From NCBI RefSeq assembly GCF_963259705.1, contig NC_081861.1:66569623-66633622 (forward strand): a stretch of 64,000 bases of DNA, given 5' to 3'. This document shows, one piece after another, positions 40,850 to 52,982 of the stretch; positions within the stretch are counted from its first letter, which is position 1; every line of letters starts with the position of its first letter. The notes under the pieces were generated by a model. That model saw only the letters and a program-made list of their open reading frames with translations. It ran no database searches and was not told the origin of the DNA. Source of the stretch: Myotis daubentonii (taxonomy: Eukaryota; Chordata; Mammalia; Chiroptera; Vespertilionidae). The position numbers were made by a program, and so were the translations under genes.

Positions 40850-42425
40850 TGAGTCAGATTATTCTGGTTTTTGCTTTGACTCTGCTGTTCATTATGGTAA
40901 TCTTGCTTTTCTTGTTTTTGGCAATTGAATGGTGCCATTTGGACACTACCACCCCAGTATCCAATTACTTCCATTGCATTTAGGTTCTCCAATTCAGCGA
41001 CTGCTATTCTCACTCTGAGGTTTGGCCTACAAAGAAGGGTATACAGAGCATACAGAGGTGCTTTCCTCAGAAGTTTATTTCTCAAAGTATTAGTGAAAGG
41101 TATGACTTCTGGACCCCCCCAATATGGGTAAGTATGTATTAAATGAGGAATCCACTCAATATTACAATATCCCGTAGCCTCTGAATCCCTTCCTCTACAT
41201 TAAACTGGCAGTGCAGGTCTAGAATGTCCCATTCACTCACTGTTGGCCATCTTTTGATCCATGTTTCAGTCAACCAACAAAACACACTGTTAGGGATTTC
41301 TGTAACTCTGAACTGCGGCATTACTAGTAAATGCAGAATCCATGTTTAGTGAGTCTATATCAATAAATTTGGCCTGATCCAACTTTATGTTCCTTCTACC
41401 GTTATCCCATACCCTTAGTAGCCATTCCAAAACATGATTCCCTGATTTCTGTTTGTATAAATTAGGAAATTCAAGTAGGTCTTTGTAGTGTAGCACACTG
41501 TTTCATGGGTCACATTTTGTACACTACCTTCAGAGACCTGCTGAAACTTGAATCTAGTTATGGATCTAGAAGCAAAGAGAGGTGGTTGGGTCCTGAAGAG
41601 TATCATCGTTGTCTTATATAGCGACTGCCTCAGGGGAGGCCATTAGAGTTTTCTCAGGCAATACAGGATTTGTCCCCTGGGATGGGGGTGCAAAGGCTAT
41701 TATCAGTGGGGGTGGTGAAACAGCCATCATTAGGGGTGGGGAAGCTGCTTATACTGGAGGTGTGTAGCTACTTCCACTGGTAAAGACTCATCAGAATTTA
41801 GGGACTTGTCCCCAGCTTTATTGTGGTCTTCTCACACACCCTGATCTCAATTTACAGGATCTCATTTATTTACAATCAATGCCCTCACTTTAAAAGTAGA
41901 CATCCTGTGGAGATAGTTCAACTTGTATTGCCATTCAGCCAGTAGCAGGATGAGATTCTGTGTTTGATTTTCAGCAATTTTATCTCTGAAATTACTGGAG
42001 CAAAGGATCAAGTTCAGGGCACACTTAGAAGGTTTCAGATAATTTATGTGGCAATTGTGCTGGGAATTTGAGTCCCTGAACTTATCCTTTCCTTGTACCA
42101 CGTTGTCCAGGAGACATGAGGAGCAACCAGCCTACTTCATTTTATATTCATTAGTTTTCAAAAAATGTTCTAAAGTATCATTTATGCAGTTACTCACTCC
42201 TTGCTTCTTGTGTTTTATTAGGAATATCCAGTGCAGATACTTTGCATATCTCTATTACCAGATAAAATCATGGGCTATCAGTGCTCTCTTTACTATTGGA
42301 AACACAGTCATTAGCATCTTTGAATCTAATCACATTAGAGAGCCAATTTCAGAAACCCTGAAACCAATTTAGAAAACTTATTCTTAATATATTCTGTTTC
42401 TCTAGAAGTACTCTCAGAACTAAAA
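40850..42425 (-). pseudogene. ERV-L gag/protease-side remnant
   Basis: Antisense broken frames (for example 41862-42101 and 40837-41085) on the 5' side of pol. The order suits gag then protease. The 41862-42101 piece has a Leu-rich segment plausible for gag. No intact domain. Confidence 0.5.
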
Positions 42426-42429
42426 TACA

Positions 42430-42860
42430 TGTTAGAGTTCTCCAGAGAAATAGAACTAATAGGAGGAAGATTTATTATGAGGAATTGGCTCACATGATTA
42501 TGGAGACTGAGATCTAGGAAAGCTGATGATGTAATTTAGTCAGAGTCTGAAGGCTGGGTAACCAGGGGAGATGATGGAATAAGTATCAGTGTGAGGGAAA
42601 AAGACTTATGTCATGGCTCAAGCAGTCAGAAATTCAAATTCTCCCTTCTCCCATTTTAAAATTCTCTTTAGGCTTTCAACAGATTGCATCTTGCCTACCC
42701 ACTTTTGGGAGGGCCATCTGCTTTACTGAGTCTCCCAATTCCAATGCTAATCTCCTCTGGAATCACCCTCACACTTACACCTAGAAATAATGTTTAATCA
42801 AATATTTGGGCATCTCGTGGCCCAGTCAAGTGACATATAAAATTCACCATCACGGTATTT
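42430..42860 (+). mobile_element. Old mammalian LTR/MER-like repeat
   Basis: TAGAGTTCTCCAGAGAAATA, TTATGAGGAATTGGCTCACA and AAATAATGTTTAATCAAATA, ending ACATATAAAATTCACCATCA, follow a very common ancient mammalian repeat. Its inverse appears at 55260-55645. I recognise the pattern but am not sure of the family name. Confidence 0.6.
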
Positions 42861-44620
42861 CATCAAATTGAGGAAGTTTTCAGCTAACATTTCTTTGAGT
42901 GCTCTTTAAGCTCATTTTTTATTTATTTCACTTTGTCTTCTTTCTGGTTTTCATATTGGGTAAATTTTGTTGTTATATCTTCAAATTCACTTATTCTTTT
43001 CTTTTTCATCTCTGATTTACTGTTGAGCTTATATAGTGAGTTTTAATTTCAGTTAACATCTTTCTCCATTCTATAAATTTTGTCTCTGCCAAGATTTTCT
43101 ATTTTTTCATGTATTCAGAGAACACTTATAATGGCTCATTGAAACTTTTTTTAATGATTTTCAGTTTAAAATATTGGCTTGATAATTACAGCATCTGATT
43201 CAACACATGTCAGCCTCTGTTGATTGTTTTACCTGGTTGTGATTTTTCTGTTTTGGGCTTTTATTTTTCTCAGTTGTTGTTTGTTTGTTTTTGGTATGAT
43301 GAATGATTTTCTATTGTTTACTGGGCATTTTAGGTGTTATTGTATGAGACTACAGATTCTATTTAAATCTTCCATTTCACCAGGATTCACCCTACTTAGT
43401 CTCAGTGTGAAAGTCCTGGCCTACTTATTTATGCTGTAATTCCCATGAACAAATAATACAGAACCTGTATTACTAGCATCCAGAACCCTTACAGTACTAC
43501 TGTGGTCTGCTTAGCATGTTTGCTACTTGGAGGCCATTCTGAAAACTAGGGTGATTTCAACATGGTAGTTCAGTTCTCAAACCTTTAGGTGTGTTGATAA
43601 TAGTCAGCCTCAGGTATGAGTCATGCAGGAACCTTCCCAGCACTTCATAGGAAGGTTTAAAGAACGCCTTTCTCCAACTCTTTTTTTTTCTGAAATCCTT
43701 CCTTTACTCTGTATTTGGCAGGATGATGAGAACTAGTTGGTACTTCAGGGCAATGGGTGCAAGTCTAGAGTCTTTACTTGGTCTCTTTGGGAATGTGAAT
43801 GGAGCCATGCCCTCAGTCACCTGCTACTGATGCTTGTGAAATAGGAGTCCAGACTCCCTACTCAGCCTTTGCTGATACTGCCAGTGGGGGAGGAAGGTAC
43901 CTCCCCAGGATCCCTGTGACTGACTTGTGAGGGGGGCTATAAACCAGATTCCCCACTTTGTCTCTGCTGATTTTGCTCCTGTGAGAGAGGAAAACACATC
44001 CTCTAGCATTCTATTGTCACCAAGTTGGGGTCATGATACCAGATTCCCTGTTTCATCTGGCATGGACATGGTTCCCTCCCCAGACCACTTGGCAACACTG
44101 ACAGGGGCACAAAGAGGCCACCCTTGTCTCTTGCAACCTCTCCACTGTCACTGTTGTTGGGGTTGTAAAAGTGCCACCTTGGCTTATATGCCACTACCAA
44201 GTAAGGGGCCAGGAATCTAGACTCCTTGTTTGGTCTCCATTGTAGTGCTGATGTGGGGAGGAATGCACTTTCCTTGGCTATTTGCTACTGCTTTAATTGT
44301 TTCTAACATAATTTGGAAGGAGGAGGTAGTTGGGGAAATATCCCTGTTTTTTCCCTCCTGAGGTAAGACAGTTTTCTATCCTATGATCTTTCCCAGTCTT
44401 TTGGCTACAGAGAGCAGGCTTTTCTTGAGACTTATGTTTGTCTGTCTGGTGGTGTTCTGGGTTGCAGAATTCTTCAACAACCAGTCTAGGATAAATGGAA
44501 GAAGAAAAAAAAACCTCAGGAACTTACTGCTGTGTTTTTCCTCAAGTCCTGAGCTCTCTAGGAAGCTCCATTTAGTCTTTCCCATCTTTCTGTGTCTTCT
44601 TATGGTTGTTGCATAATATT
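42861..44620 (-). mobile_element. Old LINE-1 5' region (5' UTR/ORF1), antisense
   Basis: The pyrimidine-rich antisense with TTTTTCATCTCTGATTTACT and GGGCATTTTAGGTGTTATTG resembles the 5' UTR/ORF1 side of an ancient LINE-1. Open frames at 43824-44220 lie in it. Moderate support only. Confidence 0.45.
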
Positions 44621-45479
44621 CAGTTTTTAGTTACACTTAAAAGAAATGAATAGGAATAATGAATCTACATGATTTTTGCAGAATTAGAAGTCTCTGTTAT
44701 CTCTTTAGCTCTTAATTTAAAATGATTTTAAATGATTATTTCCCAGTATATTTAATATGCATATTTCAAGAAGAGGGTTAAACCAAATTATGTGACCTGC
44801 GATTACTGAAAATTCTTTTTAATTTTTAATTTTAAAAGTTAAAATTCGCCCTTTTTAAAATATGCTCATTTAGATCTCGATAGTTTATTGGCTTTTATTC
44901 ATTTTTTCATCCTATTTATTTATTTATGTACTTAAACATGTTTAATCTTATTTTACATTTGCAATTTCTAAATCCTTTGCAGATCTAATGTGGGTGTTTT
45001 ATTCTTTCTGCTGGCTCCTACTCATAGTACCTTTTGTACCTTATTCATTTTGTGATTTCTCAAGTTTGATTACATTAATTGGTGCTTTAAACATGGGTAT
45101 TATTTGACCATTTGTGTTGAATATTGTTTATAATTTAAACTTGAATGTTCTTTACTTTTTCATGCTCCTTTAATAAATACATTAAACATTTTCCTTAAAC
45201 ATTTCCCCCACGACTTTAAGTTGTTTTCAGTGGGAGGATCGGTTAATGTATTTAGAATGAAATACAGCTGGTAATAGTAATTGAATCTTGGGCTTTTATA
45301 TTTTTATTCAGACAAAATTTATATCTGCCTAAGAAATTTACTGGAATTTAAAATGCATATTTCAGAGAACAAAATTTAAAATTTATACATACCTCGTTTT
45401 GCTTTCTAAAAAAACATAGGCCTTCTGGTTTTCATTAACTCCCATTACCCTCCCGTCAATTTATACTCTTTGATATAGT
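44621..45479. other. Unassigned AT-rich DNA
   Basis: Possibly further old LINE-1 (TTTCTGCTGGCTCCTACTCA at 45005-45024), otherwise nothing recognisable. Confidence 0.3.
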
Positions 45480-45935
45480 TGAGAGTCATTTAGATTATGT
45501 GGAAGGTAGAAGAATGATCTTCCAATGATGTCAACATCCTAATACCCAGAATCTGTAATTTGTTCCTGACATGGCAAAAAGATTTTGCAGATATGGTTAG
45601 GTTAAGGGTCTTGAGGTGGGCAGATTATTCTCCATTCCTGGGCAGGCCCTAAATCCAGTCATAAGCATTCTTGAAAGGGAGAATAGGGAAAAATAAGAGT
45701 TAGAGAAGGAGGCATGATGATGGAAGTACAGGTCAGAATAAAATTTCTGGCTTTAAAGATGGCAGGGAGTCATATTCTCACTTCGAGCCTCCCAAAAGAA
45801 ATGCAGCCCTGTCAAGACCTTGACTTCAACTCAGGCCTGGTTTCTGACCTCTGGAACGATAAGGTAATACATTTGTGCTTTTATAAGACACTAGCTTTGT
45901 GTTAGTTTGTTACAAAAGCCATAGGAAACTAGTAT
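45480..45935 (+). mobile_element. MLT1-type (MaLR) LTR
   Basis: CAACATCCTAATACCCAGAA, GATATGGTTAGGTTAAGG, AGGCCCTAAATCCAGTCATA and TTTGTTACAAAAGCCATAGG follow the MLT1 order in sense. An ancient, diverged non-coding LTR. Confidence 0.7.
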
Positions 45936-46285
45936 TGAGGGGTAAATGTTGCTTAACATTAAGTGTTTAATGAGTGATTACTTATTTTATATTTTATGAT
46001 TCTCTTGAATGACCAAAACATCTGTTTTGGTAACATGTTCCAGTCAAAAGCATTGCATCCATGGCATAAAACTATGATATAAAACTCTGGGACCTTGATT
46101 GCCCTTTTGTCTTTGTTTTGGAGTATATTCATAACAACAACACTACTCCAATTTACAAATATGCTTTTCCCAACCCAGTTGCATACGTAGGTCTATCAGC
46201 CATTTACTCAAGCATACATCCTGGTTAGGATCCTTAACGTTAGAAAAAGTAAAATGTAGCTTCTGATTATCAGTTGGTGGTCAAG
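45936..46285. other. Unassigned DNA
   Basis: No recognised feature. Confidence 0.35.
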
Positions 46286-46455
46286 ACCACCTGTTCTGGA
46301 ATAAGAGTAGGGCCAAATCTTGATGCCACAACTTAAACTGAGAAACTTAGGCATGTTACCTAAATTTCAGTTTCTTGGTGATTGTAAGAATAACTTATGA
46401 GATCACCCATGTAAAATAGTTAATACAGTGATTGACAAATAGAAAACATTCAAAA

Positions 46456-46457
<2 letters not shown>
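46286..46457 (+). mobile_element. MIR SINE
   Basis: GATGCCACAACTTAAACTGA, TAGGCATGTTACCTAAATTT and TAATACAGTGATTGACAAAT are in MIR order. Confidence 0.65.

Positions 46458-46487
<30 letters not shown>
46458..46487 (+). repeat. (TTA)n microsatellite
   Basis: Ten trinucleotide units directly after the MIR. Confidence 0.93.
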
Positions 46488-46489
<2 letters not shown>

Positions 46490-46533
46490 TGTATTTAGTA
46501 ATACAGGTTTCTCCATGCAAGATTATTCCAGAG

Positions 46534-46755
46534 ACGCCGAAACTGGTTTGGCTCAGTGGATAGAGCATCGGCCTGCGGACTGAAAGGTCCCGGGTTCGAT
46601 TCCGGTCAAGGGCATGTACCTGGGTTGCGGGCACATCCCCAGTAGGAGATGTGCGGGAGGCAGCTAATCGATGTTTCTCTCTCATCGATGTTTCTAACTC
46701 TCTATCTCTCGCCCTTCCTCTATGTAAAAAATCAATAAAATATATTTAAAAAAAT
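46534..46755 (+). mobile_element. Ves SINE, full length
   Basis: Head CCGAAACTGGTTTGGCTCAG with A box TGGCTCAGTGG, B box GGTTCGATTCC (46593-46603), and an A-rich tail with CAATAAAATATAT. A perfect 12-bp duplication ATTATTCCAGAG lies at 46522-46533 and 46756-46767. Both promoter boxes look intact; a young copy. Confidence 0.94.
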
Positions 46756-46767
46756 ATTATTCCAGAG

Positions 46768-47754
46768 GGTATAATCATGAGCCCTCTACTGCTCAATTTT
46801 TATTGGAAAGCCTAGCTAGGAGAAATCACTTTCATGCAGGATTTATTGAAATATAGGCAGTTATTTTTTTTTTCAGTTTAAGACATCCTAATGTGAATTT
46901 TTTTCTAATAACTGTCTTTTTTATTTTCAAGTTAAAACCTGAACCTGAAACTAATATAAAATAATATTGAATGACAGTTCTTCCATTAAGGTTTGAGACC
47001 TCAAATATCTTTAAGGCTGGGAAGTTCAAGTCAATAAGACAATAGGGAATGGTAGAGATTATAGGGAACTAGAGACTACATGGTCTGTTTTAATAATTCA
47101 AGTTAAAAAGAAAAAAACACAAAGACACTCTGTAGACTAAATCAAATACATGTACAAGTTGGATGTAGCTTTCTTGCTGCCAGTTTATGACCAGTGGATC
47201 AATCTAGACCATCAGAGAATTGTAATCTTGAATCATCTTATTTAGGTCCTTTATGTAACAGCTGTTTTTGAATACTCCATGGTTTTATGAAATTAGTCTG
47301 GAAGGAAAGACAATATTCAATCAATAAACATTTATTTAGTGCTTACTTTGTGACAGGCAAACATTAAGGCAATATAAGAAGTTATAAAAAATGCACTATT
47401 TTATTGGTCGTGGGATGTTATGGAGGATTCGGATTACTATGTCAAATAAATTTTCCTTTACATGGACCCATTGGGGAAATATCTTTTGGGGTCTTTGAAA
47501 TTCAGTTTTTGGAAAATGCTGTGTCTCTCTTGAGCAGTTGCTTTGACTATATATTCTGAAGTTGTTTAATCTAATAATTGTTCACCTCTTTACTCAGAAA
47601 AAGCCTCGACACAAGAGATCTCAGAGACAAATTTTTGGCCTACTTCTGGTAGTTATAGAGGAATGTATGGTCTTTTGTACATGGACTCTATCGCTGGCTT
47701 TATATTATTTTCCTGTTACTTCAATTTCTTCATTCATCTTATTTGTTTTTATAA
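46768..47754. other. Mostly unassigned DNA with weak MIR
   Basis: A weak antisense MIR-like piece lies at about 47326-47375 (AACATTTATTTAGTGCTTAC, TTTGTGACAGGCAAACATTA). The rest is unrecognised. Confidence 0.4.
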
Positions 47755-47950
47755 TAAAAATAAAAGTGAAGCTAACATTTAGCAAGTGCTACTGAATAAT
47801 GTAATTTTGTTTTACACATGAATAAATGAAACTCAGAAGTGAGATTAATTAACTTAACCAAGGTTACTACCTCATTAAGTAATAAAACCAGATTTAAATT
47901 TAGCCTGATGGCAAGGTTTTCATGTTTAAACATTACATTACACTGTCTCT
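47755..47950 (-). mobile_element. MIR SINE
   Basis: Antisense MIR: ACATTTAGCAAGTGCTACTG, AATAAATGAAACTCAGAAGT and TTAACTTAACCAAGGTTACT. Confidence 0.65.
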
Positions 47951-48018
47951 ATTTGTTCAATATGATGTTTTCTTTTTTTAATATAATATTTTCTTAAATC
48001 CACCCTTGGAATTGTCAG

Positions 48019-48020
<2 letters not shown>

Positions 48021-48054
<34 letters not shown>
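48021..48054 (+). repeat. (TG)n microsatellite
   Basis: Seventeen TG units. Confidence 0.95.
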
Positions 48055-48055
<1 letters not shown>

Positions 48056-48345
48056 ATGTGCATGTATTTACTTTAAGTTAATGGTTGAATACAAGGATTG
48101 AGGAATGCAAGGTGCTTTGCACAAATGTTTGGGTTCACCTCAGAATCTATAGTAAAATATCCTCAAAACATGATTTGAACTTGTGTTCCTCTGAATTGAA
48201 AACGGATGATTTTCAGATAGCATACCTCATGATTGATTGCCAATTATCTATATGGTGATGAACTGAGCGGAAAGAACAATAGGGAGGCAGTGATGAGTTT
48301 CAAAGAATGGTAAACCCACTACTTGTAGGGTACAGAGTTCATACG
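48055..48345. other. Unassigned DNA
   Basis: No recognised feature. Confidence 0.35.
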
Positions 48346-48575
48346 CATAGGGGTTAAGAGTGGATGCTTAAGAGCTAGTCTGCCTAGATTCAAATTCCGC
48401 CTCCACTATTTACAAACTATATACTTGGCTAAGTTACTCAAACACCAGGAAGGCTCAGTTTCTTTGAACATGAACTATGGGTAATAACAGTATGCCATGT
48501 ATATGCTTGTTCTGTGTACTAAAGAAAATAGTCAATGCAATGTATTATTCCAATGCCTGCCAAATTGTAAGCCTT
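48346..48575 (+). mobile_element. MIR SINE
   Basis: GAGCTAGTCTGCCTAGATTC, TTGGCTAAGTTACTCAAAC and TATTCCAATGCCTGCCAAAT follow the MIR order. Confidence 0.72.
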
Positions 48576-49003
48576 TAACCAAGAAATCAAAGTGAATAAT
48601 ATTGGTGATGAGACATAGTGACATTATGCACCTACCAGTAAGAGCCACTAGAAGTGACACAGACTCACTTCATTGTATTCCTGTGCAAAATGCATAATCT
48701 GAATTGAATCATAATAAAATAGCAGTTATCAGAAAAAGTCCAAAATGAGGAGCATTCGTCAAAATAACTGGTTAGTATTCTTAAAATGTACCAAGGTCAT
48801 GAAAAAGAAGACAGATTGAGAAACTGTGCCAGTTTAGAAGAAACTAAGGAGACATGACAACTACAGACAATGTGAGATACTTAATTAGATTCTGGAACAG
48901 AGAAAGGACATTAGCAAAAAAACTGGTGAAATTTGAATAAAGTACGTAGTTCAGTTAATGGTTTTGAACCAATGTTAATTTTATGGTTTCAATAATTATA
49001 CTA
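48576..49003. other. Unassigned DNA
   Basis: No recognised feature in about 430 bp before the Helitron. Confidence 0.35.
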
Positions 49004-49321
49004 TCTATAATAATAAAAGCATAATATGCTAATTAGACTGGACAGCTGAACATCCTTCCAGATGTCCTTCCGGATGTCTTTCCGGACATCCTTTCAGACA
49101 AAGCAGCGGAGACTGCAAGGGCCTAGGGCAGCTGCAGCAGCAGCGGGGTGATGGGGACAGCGCCTTCCCCTGCTCAGCCCGGTCACCTCCCACAGAGGGA
49201 GGCCAGACTGTGGCTTACTGTCAGTAAGACATCCCCTGAGGGCTCCGAGGACTGTGAGAGGGGGCAGGCCGGGCTGAGGAATCCCCCCCAGTGCACAATT
49301 TTTTTTGCACTGGGCCTCTAG
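49004..49321 (+). mobile_element. Helitron, 318 bp
   Basis: Starts TCTATAATAATAAAAGC after A. Ends GTGCACAATTTTTTTTGCAC then TGGGCCTCTAG followed by T. Near the 5' end three short direct copies of a TTCCGGATGTC-like unit occur (49052-49101). Non-coding. Confidence 0.92.
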
Positions 49322-49608
49322 TGATTATATAAGATGTTAACAATGGAGGAAAGAGAATGAATGGTATATGGGAAAATTATAGACTATTTTTGTAACATTT
49401 TTGTAAATTTAAATTTATTTCCAACTGAAGGGTTATAGTAGGAATAACATAAATGGGTAAGCAGTACTATATGGAAGAGAAAGTTTTTAATTTTTAGACA
49501 GTGATGCTAATTTATACCTACAGTCAAAATATCTTAGACCTTAGTTCAGAATAAATCAAATATATTTTGCATTTCACTTACCTTTATTGTGTGTAAACGT
49601 TTGGGATC
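49322..49608. other. Unassigned DNA
   Basis: No recognised feature. Confidence 0.35.
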
Positions 49609-49725
49609 TGTTATGAGTTGAACTGTATTCCTCCAAAAATTCATATTTTCAAGTACTAACCCACAGTATACCAAATATGACTGTATTTGGAGATAGGGTC
49701 TTTAAAGAAATTAGCAGTTGTTAAT
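49609..49725 (+). mobile_element. MLT1/MST-type LTR, 5' fragment
   Basis: TGTTATGAGTTGAACTGTAT and TATTTGGAGATAGGGTCTTT are the standard start of MaLR LTRs. Only about 115 bp remain. Confidence 0.75.
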
Positions 49726-50304
49726 CATTCCCAATAATATTTTGATAAATTTAGGATACTATATGAAAAGTATTATAGTAAAGTTGCAATATACTGAAAT
49801 TCTGGGAAATGTGCATTATGATTAACATGGTTTTTGCTTATGTGAGTACTTGAAAGGAAACAATTTTTTTGTTTCTTGATGTTGAAAACATTTTAAACAT
49901 AGTATTTTAATTGTGTTAGCCCACTTTTCTGCCTCAGTAATCATAATCTAGTGAAGGTAATGAATTTTTTCTTTTATGATTAAATATCTTGTATAGGCCT
50001 GAAGCAATTATTATTAACATAACTCATTTGTGGGTATGACTGTACCTATAAATAAAAATGTTTTAAGAGATTTGGTATGAACATATATACCTTTGAGATC
50101 CCAGTATCTACTAGAGAAGGTATTTTATTGAGCTTTATACACCTTATGTGCTAGGTACCAATGGGTCTCTTTCACCAAATAAGAGTGTAGAACAAAATGA
50201 AAATGTGATCACTAAGTGTTACAATTAGTTGGTTTTTTGTTAATTAATGTTTTCTTGTGTTAGGGCTGCTTTATTCATAGTTATGGAAATATAACTGGTT
50301 TAGG
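49726..50304. other. Unassigned AT-rich DNA
   Basis: No recognised feature. Confidence 0.35.
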
Positions 50305-50540
50305 ATATAGTAGACCTAAGTTATGATCCCAATTTTGTATTTTACTAGCCATGTGACCTGGGCAGATTATTTAAACGTGGTTAGTCTCATAAAGTATAAG
50401 CAATATATGTGGAAATGTTTAAAAAGTAAATGTATTAGTCTTCATTGCTTACCTAAAAGGGTTATTGAGAGGATCAAATAAGATAATGTATGTAAAAAGT
50501 TTATATAATTTATTAAGTGCTATGTAATAATAAGGTGGTA
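50305..50540 (+). mobile_element. MIR SINE
   Basis: TAGCCATGTGACCTGGGCAG, GGGTTATTGAGAGGATCAAA and TTTATTAAGTGCTATGTAAT follow the MIR order. Confidence 0.75.
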
Positions 50541-50754
50541 ATGATTAACAATGAAAATGATTACAGTAACAAGATTTTAGTATTTTTATCCATAACAGAT
50601 TCAGAGAGACTTCCAGGGCACTTGTTAATGTCTCTTTTCTTTCATATAAGCTCATGAGAAATCAGTCAACAATATTTATATTCAATTAACTATTTTTTGA
50701 AATGAAGAAAGCATTTAAATTTTACCTGCATTTGCTGGGAGAAAATATGATGTT

Positions 50755-50798
<44 letters not shown>

Positions 50799-51282
50799 AT
50801 AGTATAGGTGTCTACAAAGACATAGAGTGATATTTCTATTTAATGTGCTTCATATACTTATAGGCACAAAAACAATATTAACCACTCTCTTGTGCCTAGT
50901 CACTGAACAAACTACTGCAATATGAAAACCCAGAAACACTCAATGTGTGTGGAAATAAAAATATCTCATTTGTCAGTTTCAAAAAAAAAGGCTTTTTTTT
51001 CTCTTGATAAAGTATTTTCTTTGAACTTTGAAAATAAAATTATACCAATATATGAGATAATCTGAGTATCAGAAGGTCTCTGAGATTAGAAAAAAATATA
51101 CCTATCCTAAACTTCCTGTTTAGCTAAGTGGTTTACCAGATTATATAGTATGTATCTAGATAACATAAGAAGTATAGCATAGTGATTAGACATGTAAGCT
51201 CTGAAGTTGAAGAACATAGTTGAGGAACAAATTATACCACCTGCTAACTGTATACATTTTTGGCAGAGGCCCTTATAGTTTT
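50541..51282. other. Unassigned DNA with (AAAT)n
   Basis: Contains an (AAAT)n microsatellite at 50756-50801 (eleven units). Otherwise nothing recognised. Confidence 0.4.
50756..50801 (+). repeat. (AAAT)n microsatellite
   Basis: About eleven perfect units. Confidence 0.95.
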
Positions 51283-51655
51283 CTATGGGTTCTATAACAA
51301 ATTGCCACAATCTTAGCGGTTTAAAACAACAGAAATTTGTTCTCTCATTGTTCTAGGAGGCTGGCGGTCTGAAATCAGTATTAATGTGCTGAAACCAAAG
51401 AATCGGCAGGGCTGTGTGCCTTTCTGGAGACTCTAAGTGAAAATCTATTCCTTGAGTCCTCTAGCTTCTGGTGATTACTATCATTCCTTGGCTTGTGGCT
51501 ACATCACTCAAATCTCGGCCTCTGTGATCACATTGCATTCCCCTCTATTTCAGGTTTCCCTCTTATTAGGACACTTGGGATAGAATTTAGAGCCCACCTG
51601 GATAAGGCCCTGTTTCTATCTGCAAAGAAGCTGTTTTCATATAAGGTAACCCTGA
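51283..51655 (-). mobile_element. MLT1-type LTR, antisense
   Basis: TTCTATAACAAATTGCCACA, TTTAAAACAACAGAAATTTG, TTCTAGGAGGCTGGCGGTCT and TTAGAGCCCACCTGGATAAG follow an MLT1 LTR read in antisense. Ancient. Confidence 0.75.
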
Positions 51656-51699
51656 TATTCATGACAACATGGATGAAACTGGAATATTGCATGAAAATT

Positions 51700-52197
51700 T
51701 TGTCTACCTTAATTTGATTAATTATTTATTTACATTAGTATGGATCCATGGATATTAATTTTATACTTTGGGTTATAGTCCAGTACTTGTTTTGTGCTGA
51801 AATTGTTCTAGTTTTTGCCATTGAAGGTTCTTTCAGTTGGTTCCTATGTTGATATGCCATACCCCAACTCTTTTATTTTTTTGTGGACTTCTTTTATTTC
51901 TGGAACTATAAGATGCTCATTATATATTTCCTTTTGTACTCCTAGAATCAGCTATTTCTTCAAGGGTCCATGGTTTCTTTTTTATTGGATAACTGCATTA
52001 GAATTCAAGATCTGGACACTAGATCTTGTTGCTTGTTGCTTCTTAGATATCATTGTTTCTAGGTCTTCTCAGTGGACAGAACTTGGAAATATATCTGTTT
52101 ATCCCAACCCATGTATAGACATGCATCATTAATGATTTCTCATTTATTGATTAATATCTATATTAATCTAAACATGAGTTAATTCTGATGTCTCTAA
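51700..52197. mobile_element. Old LINE fragment (HAL1/L1M-like)
   Basis: TTTGGGTTATAGTCCAGTAC, TCTTTCAGTTGGTTCCTATG and AGAATCAGCTATTTCTTCAA follow an ancient mammalian LINE pattern. Orientation and family are uncertain. The 105-codon frame at 51815-52132 is not a gene. Confidence 0.5.
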
Positions 52198-52548
52198 TCC
52201 TATTCTTTTCTATTACATAAAAAGCCTGTGGTTGTCACACCATCACACTATAACGACCAATCAGCAGGAGGCTGGGTGGGTGTGGGTGGGTGGGTGTGTG
52301 GGGCTGCGTGTACAGCAAGGTTCACACAGGTGGGCAGGGACTTGACTCTGGAGGACTTGACCGAAGGCATAGGCAGGACTCTGGGTTTTGGGTGTTGTAT
52401 GATTTCACGCTCTGAGGCCCTGGTATCATATAACTCCTTCTAGTTTTCCCCTTTGATTTATCTGTAACCTCCCATTTCAACAGGGAGAAACCTGAGTTGC
52501 ATCATCCACCATTCACTTACATATTTGTGCAATCCCAGTATACATGTA
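52198..52548 (+). other. Possible degraded Helitron 5' part and unassigned DNA
   Basis: TTACATAAAAAGCCTGTGGT near 52215 resembles a Helibat 5' region, and a G-rich (GGGTGTGGGT) stretch lies at 52271-52303. No 3' hairpin/CTAG is found, so the call is tentative. Confidence 0.3.
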
Positions 52549-52982
52549 CTAGAGGCCTGGTGCATCAAATTTGTGTACTGGGGGTGGGGTCCCTCAGCCT
52601 GGCCTGCACCCTCTCGCAGTCCAGGACCCATTGGGGGATGTCCCTGTGGGGAGCAGGCCTAAGCCAGTAGTTGGACATCCCTTTAGAAGTCCGGGACCCC
52701 TCACGCCTGCCTGCTCGCTGCTCCTTACTGCTTGGCTTGCTGATCCTTAGCACTGCCTCAGAGGCAGGAGAGGCTCCTGCCACCACCCCTGCCACCACCG
52801 CTGCACTTGCCAGCCATTATCCTGGCTTCTGGCTGAGTGGCGCTCCCCCTGTGGGAGTGCATTACCCACCAGGGGGAAGCTCCTGGGTCGAGTGTCTGCC
52901 CCCTGGTGGTCAGTGCACATCATGGTGACCGGTTGTCCTGGTCATTCCACCATAATGGTCACTTAGGCTTTTATTATATAGA
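52549..52982 (-). mobile_element. Helitron, 434 bp
   Basis: Minus strand: 5' TCTATATAATAAAAGCC after A; 3' hairpin GTACACAAATTTGATGCAC-like then CAGGCCTCTAG followed by T. Contains the Helibat CACTGACCACCAGGGGGCAG segment twice in inverted orientation (about 52862-52920). Non-coding. Confidence 0.9.

Larger units (their letters stand above)
37405..42425 (-). mobile_element. ERV-L (class III) internal region, decayed
   Basis: Minus-strand gag-pol remnant of an ERV-L endogenous retrovirus. Seen: a reverse transcriptase YIDD motif at 39327-39338 followed by the family-typical IMLIGPSEQ context, an integrase zinc-binding-like segment (about 37800-37975) and, beyond a mariner insertion, an integrase core fragment with SGYGFA at 37425-37442. 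The gag side lies toward 42400. No env and no LTRs are visible. About 4.7 kb remain without the mariner. Stops, frameshifts and a (TG)n tract make it non-functional. Confidence 0.8.

Noticed and set aside
43824..44220. 97-codon frame with a possible protein
   Set aside because: It lies in what looks like an old LINE-1 5' region, with overlapping frames on both strands and no domain.
52228..52928. Possible coding sequence across 52228-52443 and 52671-52928
   Set aside because: G-rich low-complexity sequence and a Helitron interior; no family or splice support.
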